A stretch of 64,000 nt of DNA. It comes from Cryptomeria japonica. Lineage: Eukaryota > Streptophyta > Pinopsida > Cupressales > Cupressaceae. Positions within the stretch are counted from its first letter, which is position 1. The number at the start of each line of letters is the position of its first letter. The stretch is from assembly GCF_030272615.1 (NCBI RefSeq), contig NC_081413.1:16998285-17062284 (forward strand), written 5' to 3'. The notes beneath the pieces are model-generated. The model made no database searches, was not told the origin of the DNA, and saw nothing but the letters and a program-made list of their open reading frames with translations. The translations under genes were made by a program, and so were the position numbers. Positions 23,275 through 33,200 of the stretch are shown here, piece by piece.

Positions 23275-23524
23275 GATGCGCTACAGAAAGGACTGTAAGC
23301 GCTACAAGATGACTGGGATGCACTATCGGACATACCCGATGCGCTGAATTGTTTTCGAAATGCGCTTCTCTGTTGTTTTTCTTGTGTCGAGACCTACAAG
23401 AAAATGTTAGTAAATTTGATGCGCTAAGTGATGGTCTGCACGCGCTGAGGAATGAGTCCCACGCGCTAAACAGTGAGCCGGATGCGCTTGTGGTCATGGT
23501 TTCGAGCCTCACGGTGGGCGCTAG
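23275..23524. repeat. TGCGCTA motif cluster 2, next to the 5' LTR
   Basis: About nine copies (GATGCGCTAC, ACGCGCTGA, ACGCGCTAA, GATGCGCTT and similar) run up to the LTR. The last copy, GGGCGCTAG at 23517-23525, lies within the candidate primer binding site. Confidence 0.72.
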
Positions 23525-23526
23525 AA
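23506..23526 (-). promoter_or_regulatory. Candidate primer binding site of the gypsy element
   Basis: On the minus strand, just inside the 5' LTR, the sequence TAGCGCCCACCGTGAGGC occupies the PBS position. It is GC-rich and tRNA-3'-end-like, but the tRNA was not identified and a few bases lie between it and the LTR end. Confidence 0.4.
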
Positions 23527-23529
23527 ATG

Positions 23530-25008
23530 TGTGTGGAAAAAATGGGTCAATGAAACTTAAAATGTGAAAAATGTGTTCAAAGAGACTTGTCCACACACCC
23601 ACAAGAATTCTTGGTGCAAGTTATGGAGTCATGAAGAATGACTCAACTTGCCAAGGTAGGTTCCATGGTTCTTTATCTTACAAGGTCCCTTAGGCCAATG
23701 CTTTTGCTCTCAGATCACTGAGCAAAGTGACTTGGTGATGACAAATGCAAGAACGAGGGATGCTTTAGATTGATTTTAGCATGAAATGCATCCTATCTAT
23801 GCATGATTTTATAAATGAAGTAAACTAGATTATAAGATGACAAAGTTAGTAGAAATACTATCCTGACATGATATACTAGTTAATGATTTAAGTTAATGAT
23901 AAAGGAAATAGTCTAAAATGCTTATTAGATTAATTCCTATTACAAAGAGAAGCTAGATGTATTGATAAATTTGAGCATAAATGAGATACTAAAATCTTGG
24001 ATGGATCCTTAAAATGGAAGAATGAGAGCTCTACTTATAGTGAAAATATGGCAATGGATGGTCAAGATTGAAGGAGTTAATCAAGGGTCAGGATTGAAAG
24101 TTATCAATCCATGTTTGCAATTTCCACCAATGAAATGGTGACAATTGTCAACATAAGACTGCTTGAGAGGAGATGTAAGAAGCATTAAATGCTTGAGAAG
24201 ACCTCATGGTTACCTTAGAAGGTAAGGGTTAAGGTTAGGTTAGGGTTATCCAATGGATAAAGCTTTTACCCAAAGGGTAAACTCTTGTGCAAAGGTTAAA
24301 GGGATAACCATGGTTAAAGCAATGAATGCTTGATGAGAACCCTAGGTTAGATGAGGGTTAAGTTAGGCAAAAAGTCTCTAACCATGCCACTAAGGGCTAG
24401 TTAACCATTAATGGTTTGAAGACTTTGGGGACAAATTTGTAAGTCCTTCCAAATTGGGGGGTATTCAACAAGTTAGCTTGTTGAAGGCATAAAGGCTTTA
24501 ATGCCTTTTGAAGACTTTACTCCAAATTTGAGAAGTGACCTCCTCAAATTTAGGGAAAATGGATAATGGATGGGTTTAGGTTAATTGATTAGGATTAGAT
24601 GGATTCTAGAAGAAATTAGGAATAGGGTTAGGATGCAAGTGGGAGATGTAGGAAAATGCAAGTGAATGAGGGATAATAGGATTAATTAAAATAAATTGCT
24701 TTATTTCAATTTGGTTGCAAATTGAGGATTTAAATAAATTGGATTTATTTAATTGGGGTAAACTATTTAATTAAATTTAAATTTAATCAAAAAGTATAGA
24801 AAAGGGATTTAATTAAACAAAATGATTTATTCAATTAAATGATGCAAAGGGGCTTAAGTGAATTTAAATAAATAAATTGAATAATTTATTTAATTAAATA
24901 GAAGAATGCAGGCGATTTAATTAAATTAGATTTAACTAAATAGAGGAATGAGAATAAAATGAACATTAAATATTCATTTAGGAATATGGTCATTTTTATA
25001 CGTCTACA
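23530..25008 (-). repeat. 5' LTR of the gypsy element
   Basis: It is the direct partner of 1165-2644, about 96% identical by eye. On the plus strand it starts TGTGTGG and ends TCTACA, followed by TTAAC. Confidence 0.88.
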
Positions 25009-25013
25009 TTAAC

Positions 25014-25255
25014 AAATGTTGTTGTTTATAACAAGATATTTACAACAATCCAAAGATACAAAATAACAAAATTCCAAAAGAAAAGAGATAGAGAGAGGGG
25101 CCAAGCAAGCAAAATAAATACTAACAAAATTAGCCAGAAAGCTCCATGATTTATTAGATGTTCTTTGGATAAGGTTGTTGGCTCCATCTACTTCATTTCC
25201 CTCAATTTAGAAGGCATTTAAATCAACCGCTAGTTTTGTGTGCAACTTGCACACA
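25014..25255. repeat. Right half of the interrupted 0.83-kb repeat, copy A
   Basis: It continues the repeat broken at 1162 and aligns with 27900-28150 of copy B. It includes a shared purine run (AGAGATAGAGAGAGGGG) and the shared block ending TTTAAATCAACC, then TAGTTTTGTGT. Confidence 0.75.
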
Positions 25256-25261
25256 AAACTA
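25231..25261. repeat. Perfect 15-bp inverted repeat
   Basis: TAGTTTTGTGTGCAA, a single C, then its exact reverse complement. It sits at the very end of repeat copy A. The matching place in copy B (about 28130-28155) keeps only the left arm. Confidence 0.85.
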
Positions 25262-26320
25262 TTAATGATTGTATTTCTCTCTCTTTCAATATCTTAGGTT
25301 TTATTATTGTGCACATATAATTCTATTAGATAAATTTAGAGATATCATATTGCATTTATATTCTAGTTTTACTATCTCATAGTTTCATAGCCTGATCAGA
25401 TTTGGATTGTACATTGCTTCTTTATCCCTTTCTCTTTATTTTCCTTGTCTTTCAACTATGTAATATCACTACTATACATGCTACTCAAGATGGTCTAACC
25501 CTAGCATACTTCATATGTGTTCATCATTACATCATATTGAATGTGTTTTCGTGTTATTCTTATATATTTATATTTCCATGGCATCTCTTTGTGCTTACAT
25601 GATATGTATTTCTATCATTATTTCATATGCATCCTCGCCATTTGGGGAACAACTTCTCACCCTTTGATATACATATTATATAATTACATCTTGATATATT
25701 GCTAGAGTTGATTATTAGGATGGTATCTTTGACACTTATGTCATTCTTATTGAGTTTTAAATCATCATGTATTTTTTTATCTCCTCCATTTTCTTAGTTT
25801 TTCTTCTTGTGATAAGTCAATTCTAAAAGATGGATTCATAGTTATCACATTGTACATATATTTTAGCTTTACCGGTTTACAATTTCACAGGGTCAAATTT
25901 AGATGGTTCATTTCTTATTTGGCATATTATCCTTATCTTCAATGTTATCTTTCACCTATGGCATTTCTTATTACATCATATTGGATATAATGTCATGTTT
26001 ATCCTTACATGTTTATATTTTAATGACATCTTTTGTGCTCGTGTTTTTATGATTATTGTTTGTGTGCCCTCACCGTGGGGACAACATTAGAGGAATCTTC
26101 TCACCATTTGCTACATGTATTAAACAATTATATCTTAATATATTATTGTTTTATTGTCAAGGTGATATCTTTTACACTTATGACATGCTTGTTGAGTCTT
26201 AAATGGTCATATCCTTTTATCTCTCTTCTGATTCCTTGCACCTATTTATACAATCAATTGGAGGGAACACTATATCATTGTTTCTCTTTGATGAAAATGA
26301 TCATAATGATTATATTATGG
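25262..26320. repeat. Divergent two-copy tandem repeat, about 480 bp period
   Basis: The stretch from about 25310 to 25770 is followed by a diverged copy from about 25840 to 26220. Shared landmarks occur in the same order: TTACATCATATTG, a Ctttgtgct segment, a CTCGCC/CTCACC plus GGGGA(A)CAAC segment, TTCTCACC, GGTATCTTTGACACTTATG versus GATATCTTTTACACTTATG, and TTGAGT(T/C)T(T)AAAT. No coding potential is seen. Confidence 0.6.
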
Positions 26321-26560
26321 TTATGATTGCCTCCTATTATGCCTAATAGATCTTCATGTGACTTCTTACTATGCCTAACAAATATTCACATGACTTTCAT
26401 CTATTCCTAATGGACTATTGGAAACATTTTTATTGTGTCCAATGGATCATCACATGACTACTTACCATACTCAATAGATTTTCTCATGAGTCCCTCCTAT
26501 GCATATTGGATCTTCATATGATTCCCACTATGCCCAATAGATGTCACTTTACTTTTGTAA
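26321..26560. repeat. Degenerate tandem array of CCTA-ATGCC-AATAGAT words
   Basis: About six loosely related units of 35-45 bp have the pattern CCTATTATGCCTAATAGATC then TTCATGTGACTT. They are too diverged for an exact period. Confidence 0.5.
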
Positions 26561-27261
26561 CTTTTTTTTGTTATATTATAGATAGAATTAAAATAGTTTT
26601 TAATCATATACCCATTGTAAATGCTTGTTGGATTCTATTTATTAGAACTTCTTGTGCTTAGAAGTTTCGAGATAGAGTTCTCATTGTGAGGAAAATATGC
26701 AAAATCATCATCCTTATCCATAACCTTTTTATGAGTGTGAATATTTACTTTCATGTTGAATGCTTGATTACTTATAAATGACTCTTCATAGTAGTTCACA
26801 TGCAAGTCAAAGTGTGGGTAAAATGTAATTATTTTGGACTCACTTTGATATTTTTTCTTGAGTGCAATGATTAGGGTGCAAAATGACACGTCTTTTAGAT
26901 TGAAAGTTTGTAAAATAACATAAAGCCACCTTCACACATTGCTAGGGTTTAAACCTATTTTTTAGTAAAATATCTATTTATCACCTTAGCTTGAATTTGT
27001 AGTCACAAAAATGACCTAAGCCCATTTTCATAGTTGAATTTTCTCCTAAATTTAAATTTCATTATAAGTCCAAGCTAACTCTTTTCCAACTAGTTACTAT
27101 GAGTCAACATAAGTGCAAAAATATTAAATTTGATTTTGATAATCTAAGGGGACCTAATGTGAGCATATCTAGACATATAGTGAGCACCAAGGAATTAAAT
27201 TTTAACATTGTCATCAACATGCGACCATTATAAGTATAACCCATGATTCTTTGGCATGTCT
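26561..27261. other. No gene seen
   Basis: AT-rich intergenic DNA. The open frames here have no recognisable protein features. Confidence 0.5.
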
Positions 27262-28150
27262 TCAATTATTATTCTAAAATTGCTAAATTAGATCCGAGGG
27301 ATCAACAAAGGAGAATATCCTCATTTACTAAGCTTTCAAAGGTGTTCTTAAACATCATTAAAAAAATCATTTATTGCATAATCAAATATTAAGGCAAGTG
27401 CAAATTTGAAGTATAAAATCTACCAAATGATATATGCAAAACAAGATTGAATTCATAGAAGGGGATCGAATTCACGAGTACATGGATCTTTGTTGCAAGC
27501 ATAAAAATGAACCAAGGCACATATAGTAAACTTACCAATCCAAATACATCATTTAGTAAAATATAACTTACTAACATACGAACAATTTATCACCATCAAA
27601 TCTCTTTTTTTAATTGAATCAAAGGTGTAAAAAATCATTCAACCAAAGAAATCACTAATACAACCAAGGGGCATAAAACCAACCCATCAAGAGTCACAAA
27701 ACCATCCACAAACACTGACAAGACTAAGAAAAAGATCTCAAAGAAAATCTCAACAAACAACTCCATTAAATCAACATCAAATCTACATCAATCATATTTA
27801 CCTGCGAGAGTTATTCTTCTATATTTTTTCACAAAAACCATTAATAATTTTTGAAATCATCAAAATATCACTAACCAAATATCTGAAATCAACAAACGTC
27901 ACTGTTTATAACAATCCAAAAATACAAAATTACAGAAATCCACATATACAAAATAACAAAAATCTAAAAGAAGAGAGAGAGAGGGGGGTGGGGCAAGCAA
28001 GCAAGCAAAATAAATGCTAACAAAATTAGGAAGAAAGCTCCATGATTTCTTAAAGGAGGCTCTTTGGATAAGGTTGTTGGCTCATCTACTTCATTTCACT
28101 CAATTTAGAAGGCATTTAAATCAACCACTAGTTTTGTGTACAACTTGCAA
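27262..28150. repeat. Copy B of the 0.83-kb repeat
   Basis: It is a direct copy of 575-1162 plus 25014-25255 (about 80-85% by eye). It carries an extra segment of about 160 bp at 27602-27765 absent from copy A. The ends are not TG/CA, so I do not call it an LTR pair. Confidence 0.7.
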
Positions 28151-30910
28151 TCAAAATATATAGTTGAACAAATTAATGCTACAAATAAGCCATCAACTTT
28201 GACAAGCCAAAGAAAAAAACAAATCTTCATGAAAAAGGTGACAAAACATATACAATGTGAGTCACACAAGGCATGTGTGGCCAATTCCCACAAGTCATCA
28301 CTAAAATGTGTCAAAACCGTAAAGGAAAAAAACAAACCAATTTTTCATTTTTTATATGCCAAAACTATGACTATAATATATTTTAATCACCAAAAAAAAG
28401 CGTGATAATAATAATAATAATTTGACTTGCTTTAATAGCCAAGAGATTTCGTGATACGTGTCAGTAGAGTAATTAGCATTGAATATCTAGAAATTTCTGG
28501 GCCCCACGTTTCTCCAGAATGTTCCCAACGCGTATTCAACAAAATCGTGTGCAATAAGTTCATGACCAATGAATATAAATATAAAAAAATTTAAAAAACT
28601 GTCGGTTTTTTTTTTGGTATTGCTTTAAGGAAATTTCCTTCTTATATCAATAAAAAAATATTAAATTATTTTAGGATGCCTTTTTGTTCTAGTTTGTAAC
28701 TTTGCTTATTATTATAAAATAAATAATTAGAATTATTGAATATAATTGAAGATTCTAGATATAAATGTTGTTTGTTTTATTTTTTAAACTAGCAATTGGA
28801 CCATAGGTTCAATGGATATGTTGATTAAATTTTTTTATTATAATACAATTTTTTGAGAGGGGGATACATTTTTTTATGGTCTAATTTTTAATTGTATGGA
28901 AAATGATATGGGTTGTTTATATGATTAAAATAAGAGAATTACGTTCTAATTTTTAATTGTATGAAAAATGATATGAGTTGTTTATTAAATGTATTATTTA
29001 TATAATAAAAATAAAGAAAATATTTTTTATTATAAAAATCATAGAAAAATAATAAGAATAAAAAAATCACGTATCATAGTTGAAATTCTATCATGTCTAG
29101 AATTTATTAAACTAAATTACATCATGTTTGAAATTTTGAATTTTGAATTTGGTATCATAGTTAATGTCAACATGAATGTATCTTACATGGTGCACTAGAA
29201 TTGAAATGGACAAGTGACTCAATGGTGGAAAATCTCACTAGGTGAAAGTAGGTTCTAAGTTTGAAAAAACAAATGCAATCCTTGTCGCAAAGCAAAGGAA
29301 AAATAATTAAAATAAAAATATATCAAAATAATTTAAATGGTTCAAATAACTCTTCTACATGATATTTTGCATACACTCCAATGGCTTGGAAATGAATCTA
29401 CACCCTTACACTGTTTAATAATGCATGTTCCTTTAGTGAATGCCAATTCATTCAATATTCAAGAAAGAAATGAACTTCATTAATTATCATTTTTTGGTAG
29501 GGATGAAGTATAAATTGTTATTGACTATTTGACCATTGAAGATTGTGATGTTTGAGTGGAGTGTAAAGAGATAGAGTTCATTCTGCACAAAAGCTCCCTA
29601 TATATTATACTATGTATCATGATTGACACAATAACTTGAAATAGCTAAATGAAAGAAAAATCCAAAAAAATAAATTGTAAGGTCACAAATTGATTACAAA
29701 ATTAAAATACTCATTTAATATTTTTTTAAGAATATTGAAGTTGACTACAAAAAAAAGAATTTAAGCCGTGATTGAAAGGTGACTAGATTCTTGCAATACA
29801 AGCTTCTCATAAGTTTTTTGATGAAATCCATTTCATCTATTACAATAGTAATATGATGAAATCCATTTCATCTATTACAATAGTAATGCAACATGAAAGT
29901 AGACTTCTTAGCTAATGTAGGTGGACTAATTCCCATTTTCATCGACAATGACAAATGATGTAAATTTATGGGGTGATTTGCAAGATCCGGTGGAAATTAA
30001 TTTCCCTTTGTAATTTTCCTTTAGTAATTTGTGTTGAGGATTGTTAGATGTTTGATTAGGAGTGTGCGGTCATCCTATTGAACAACACTATTAAGTGTTA
30101 TTCATTTGGGCATGCATTTTATTATTACACTCATTTAAGATAATGTAGCATTTGGGAGGTGGGAACTCCTTACCACACCCTTCATATGTATGTTTCTTCA
30201 CTCAATGTGTGTCAAGCTCTTCATATGGATCAACACCTTCCTCAATATCATGAATTGTGTTGCTAAGGTGTTGGTGTGGCGGTGTTGAGCTTTAAATTTT
30301 TACTATGTGTTATTACAGGTTGTTAGTTCATATTGGATTTCCTTTTCATGGTTTCTTTGGTCTACTTCATTATGGCCAAAAAATGGTCAAAAATAGAGAA
30401 CCATTATGTAAGGGAGTCATGTCAAATAGACATTTGAATGCAAGTTTTGACTACACTAACATCAAAGGTCCAGGAGTTTGGTTAAATGTGTTTTAGGTAA
30501 AGATGGTCTTTATTCTCATGAGGTTGGTTGTATAAAAGCCATACTTTGGGAGGAATTTAAGATTAAATTAAGAGTGAAGGTAATATATAAGGAAATCACG
30601 TCTCAAATGTTTGGCCTTTTTTTAATTTCAAAAGGCCACTCATTATCTAAGTATAATATTATTCCTTCACAAAAGGATGTTCTCTCTGTCTCTCATAAAG
30701 TGCTAGAGGAACCATTTTTGGTAAATTATGGTCAACATTAAAATTAATTTGGTGTCCCATGATAAAGGTACCTTGGAGGTCACTAGTTTGTGTACCCTTC
30801 ACAATTTGAGTTGCTGTGAAAAAATATCTCTTACTTATCAATTGATGAGCTAAAGGGGCTCTATAATGAATGGTTCATAAGGCACAACACTTGCTGAAGG
30901 TTTTGCAAAT
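28151..30910. other. AT-rich intergenic DNA with short tandem duplications
   Basis: No gene is seen. Small direct duplications are at 28880-28920 with 28945-28984 (period 65) and at 29820-29887 (period 35, two units). A pair of GAANNTTC words at 28490-28524 is followed by a TATAAATA word near 28573. Around 30100-30200, a TTATTACACTCATTTAAGATAATG stretch loosely recalls the 491-bp LTR family and could be an old related LTR. Confidence 0.45.
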
Positions 30911-30911
30911 G

Positions 30912-31030
30912 GGGTTGCAAGCTAAGTGGGATTAACCTTGGAGGAACCTCCATGGTTAAGCGTACTTGTGTTGGAGTAATACTCGGATGGGTGACCTCCT
31001 TCACCTCTGTGAGCATCACCTAGATGCAAC
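30912..31030 (+). pseudogene. 5S rRNA-like sequence (119 nt)
   Basis: The length matches plant 5S rRNA (119-120 nt). The internal Pol III promoter is well kept: box A-like GGTTAAGCGTACTTG, an intermediate GTAATAC, and a perfect box C GGATGGGTGACCTCC. The 5' third and 3' end are diverged, and terminal pairing survives only in part (GGTTGCA with TGCAAC). No TG..CA repeats or PBS were found around it, so it is a 5S pseudogene, a 5S-derived SINE, or a remnant of a Cassandra LTR. Confidence 0.65.
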
Positions 31031-32990
31031 AAGTGCTAAGTGTTTCATTCATTCTCATGAGAGATGGGTTCTTGTGAACCACTACTCATGAATCATGGGT
31101 CAATGAGTTTGACTCAAAAAACTACACAGTTGAATCCTAATAGCAATATCACAATAGTTTGATCTAGTCTACACATATGATATAGTTGATTTATTGAGTC
31201 AATTTCCCCCTGTTATTTGTGCTTTTAGAGGATGCAAAGGTTCAAGCAAAAGTGGTTTGGGTGGCTTTTATTCCTAGGGTGGTAGCTCTCCTTGAGGAGG
31301 TGTTAATAGTTAAGATGTGATTGCTTTAGTTGGTTAATGCTAGATCGTGCGTCTTTGTTTGTCTCTACATCCTTTACTAGTTGATATTTTCTTCTTAGTT
31401 TTGTTGATCTTTTGGTTTTATGTTTCTTAATGTTAACATTTTGTCTCCACCTCTTCTTTTCTCTCGTTCAATAATTTCTCAAAAAATGGATTTTACAAGT
31501 CATTGTGTTGGTAATATTTTTTATAGTTCTATAAAACCACACAACTCTTCTCTTAAGGTTAATGGCGCAAATGATTTTCCAGCTATTAGTAAATCTTCAT
31601 AGTTATAACTACACACATGTATCAATCATGCACATTTCCAAAAATAATCATTATCAAATCTTCCAAATGTTTTTTGAGCTTGATTGCTAATAAAAAAAAT
31701 CTATTATTCATCTTCCTTAAGACAAGCCCCAATAATATCTATGACACTATGACACCATTGAGTTCAAATAAAATAGAAAATCCAAGAAATATATAAAAAT
31801 AATTCTATTATTATTTCCTTTAGTGCATGACCTTGTTTTTGGTTTAAACTTGGGTTTGAATCTAGTCCTTATGAAGCCCATACATCTAAAATGAAGCTCT
31901 TCTAAACTATCCAACCAATAACATTCATCCTTAGATGTCATCCATTTACTCTTACAACGTATATTTCTCCAAGTGAACACTAAGGTTATCCTTAACCACT
32001 TGCTAACTCAACCACCTTAAGTTCCGTGAACTTCCAACTCATTCGACATAAACAAGCTAAGGTGGCCTTAGTTGGCATTCATTTATTTACTCATTTCTTG
32101 GATTTTCATTTGCCACAATCTTTTTGTGGACAAATTTTTTTAATTAGCTTCCTTATTATATTATTATATCCAATCTTGGTTGGACATAACTTATTCTTTG
32201 GATCATTTAAGTTCATAAAGAGTGAAATTATTTCACACATTCTCTTATGTTTGGATAATACTATTCTCTTCATTTATTGCTACAAATTTGTCATCAACCA
32301 CACACTAAACCCAATGAGATTTTGTTTCATTTGACAAAAACAATGGATTAGCTTATAGATTATATTATCCTCTTCCTTGGAAGTTGAGTATCAAAGCTGA
32401 CAGGGTTTTCCTCCCATGGATTCTTTAGGTCTTGGACGCTTCAAAAGTGCCAATAAAACCTCTTAGTTATGTCAGAAAACCCACCAAACTTATTTCCAAA
32501 TTTAAACAAATTATCCCTCCTCTTCTAATTTTGTAAACGGAAAGATTATCCACTAAAACCAATCATTAGTTAGATAGGTTACTCAATACGTTTTTGGTTT
32601 AATCCTAAACCAGAAACTTTTCAGCGGTCATCTTAAGACCCGTATCCCCTTCATTCATCTGGCTATGGAGGAAGACCTCCTTCCAAGTTTCCAGGAGATC
32701 CAGATCTTCTCAGAAGCATCCAGGATCTCCACTATAGTTCAATTTTCACAGCAAAACCAAAGACACCCACGAGATAAACAAGGTTTTCCGAGGTCAAGAG
32801 GTCGACCCTTACAATTAGCACATTTCTGTAGTCGCTGTCGTGACGGAGGCAACAACAATGGATTGGATAAATAGGTACTCAAACTCAGACACCCAACTGG
32901 TTTCCTGAGACATCCAAATCAGTTTTCTGCTCCAATTCAACTCATACGATCTGCAGATTCAAAAAAAGGGAGGAAGAAAACTATGATGGG
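31031..32990. other. Intergenic sequence upstream of the lipase gene
   Basis: No gene is recognised. Short open frames in both directions (for example 31747-31980 minus and 32026-32334 plus) have no known motif. Confidence 0.5.
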
Positions 32991-33000
32991 ATATAAAAAT
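32991..33000 (+). promoter_or_regulatory. Possible TATA box of the lipase gene
   Basis: ATATAAAAAT lies about 200 bp before the start codon. It is plausible for a Pol II promoter with a 170-bp leader, but no other core element supports it. Confidence 0.3.
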
Positions 33001-33200
33001 CTAAGTTTGACTTGTCTGTAATTGTTTTCTGATCCGAGATTCGCTAGTTTTAAGACACCTAAGTCAAGTATACCGATGCCCATCTAAGTCTTTAGAAGCT
33101 ACAGATTCATAAAAGGGTGTGAAAGAAAAAATATGACAGTAAAGAAAAACAAAGATTTGCCTTGTGTTTGACTGTTTTTGATCTAAGATTGACCTGTTTT

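Larger units (their letters stand above)
20775..23529 (-). other. Leader region of the gypsy element
   Basis: This is the non-coding 5' region between the 5' LTR and ORF1, read on minus. It holds two clusters of TGCGCTA words (21217-21585 and 23275-23524), a perfect 14-bp palindrome at 21876-21889, and otherwise no ORF resembling a protein. Long leaders are normal in Ogre-like elements. Confidence 0.6.
1165..25008 (-). mobile_element. Large Ty3/gypsy LTR retrotransposon, Tat/Ogre-like, degenerate
   Basis: The element is bounded by two direct LTRs (1165-2644 and 23530-25008) that start TG and end CA. It is read on the minus strand: 5' LTR at the right, then a long leader, an upstream ORF1, gag-protease with a G-patch, RT, RNase H, a second RNase H, integrase, a long 3' region with an antisense PMD gene, a polypurine tract and the 3' LTR. 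Without the nested 5.2-kb insertion it is about 18.7 kb. The upstream ORF, the DGG protease, the dual RNase H and the extra antisense ORF are the marks of the Tat/Ogre lineage. By eye the LTRs differ at about 56 of 1480 positions, so the insertion is not recent. Multiple stops and frameshifts make it non-autonomous now. Confidence 0.88.

Noticed and set aside
30912-31030. Cassandra TRIM around the 5S-like sequence
   Set aside because: No paired LTR, TG..CA ends or initiator tRNA-Met PBS could be found on either side.
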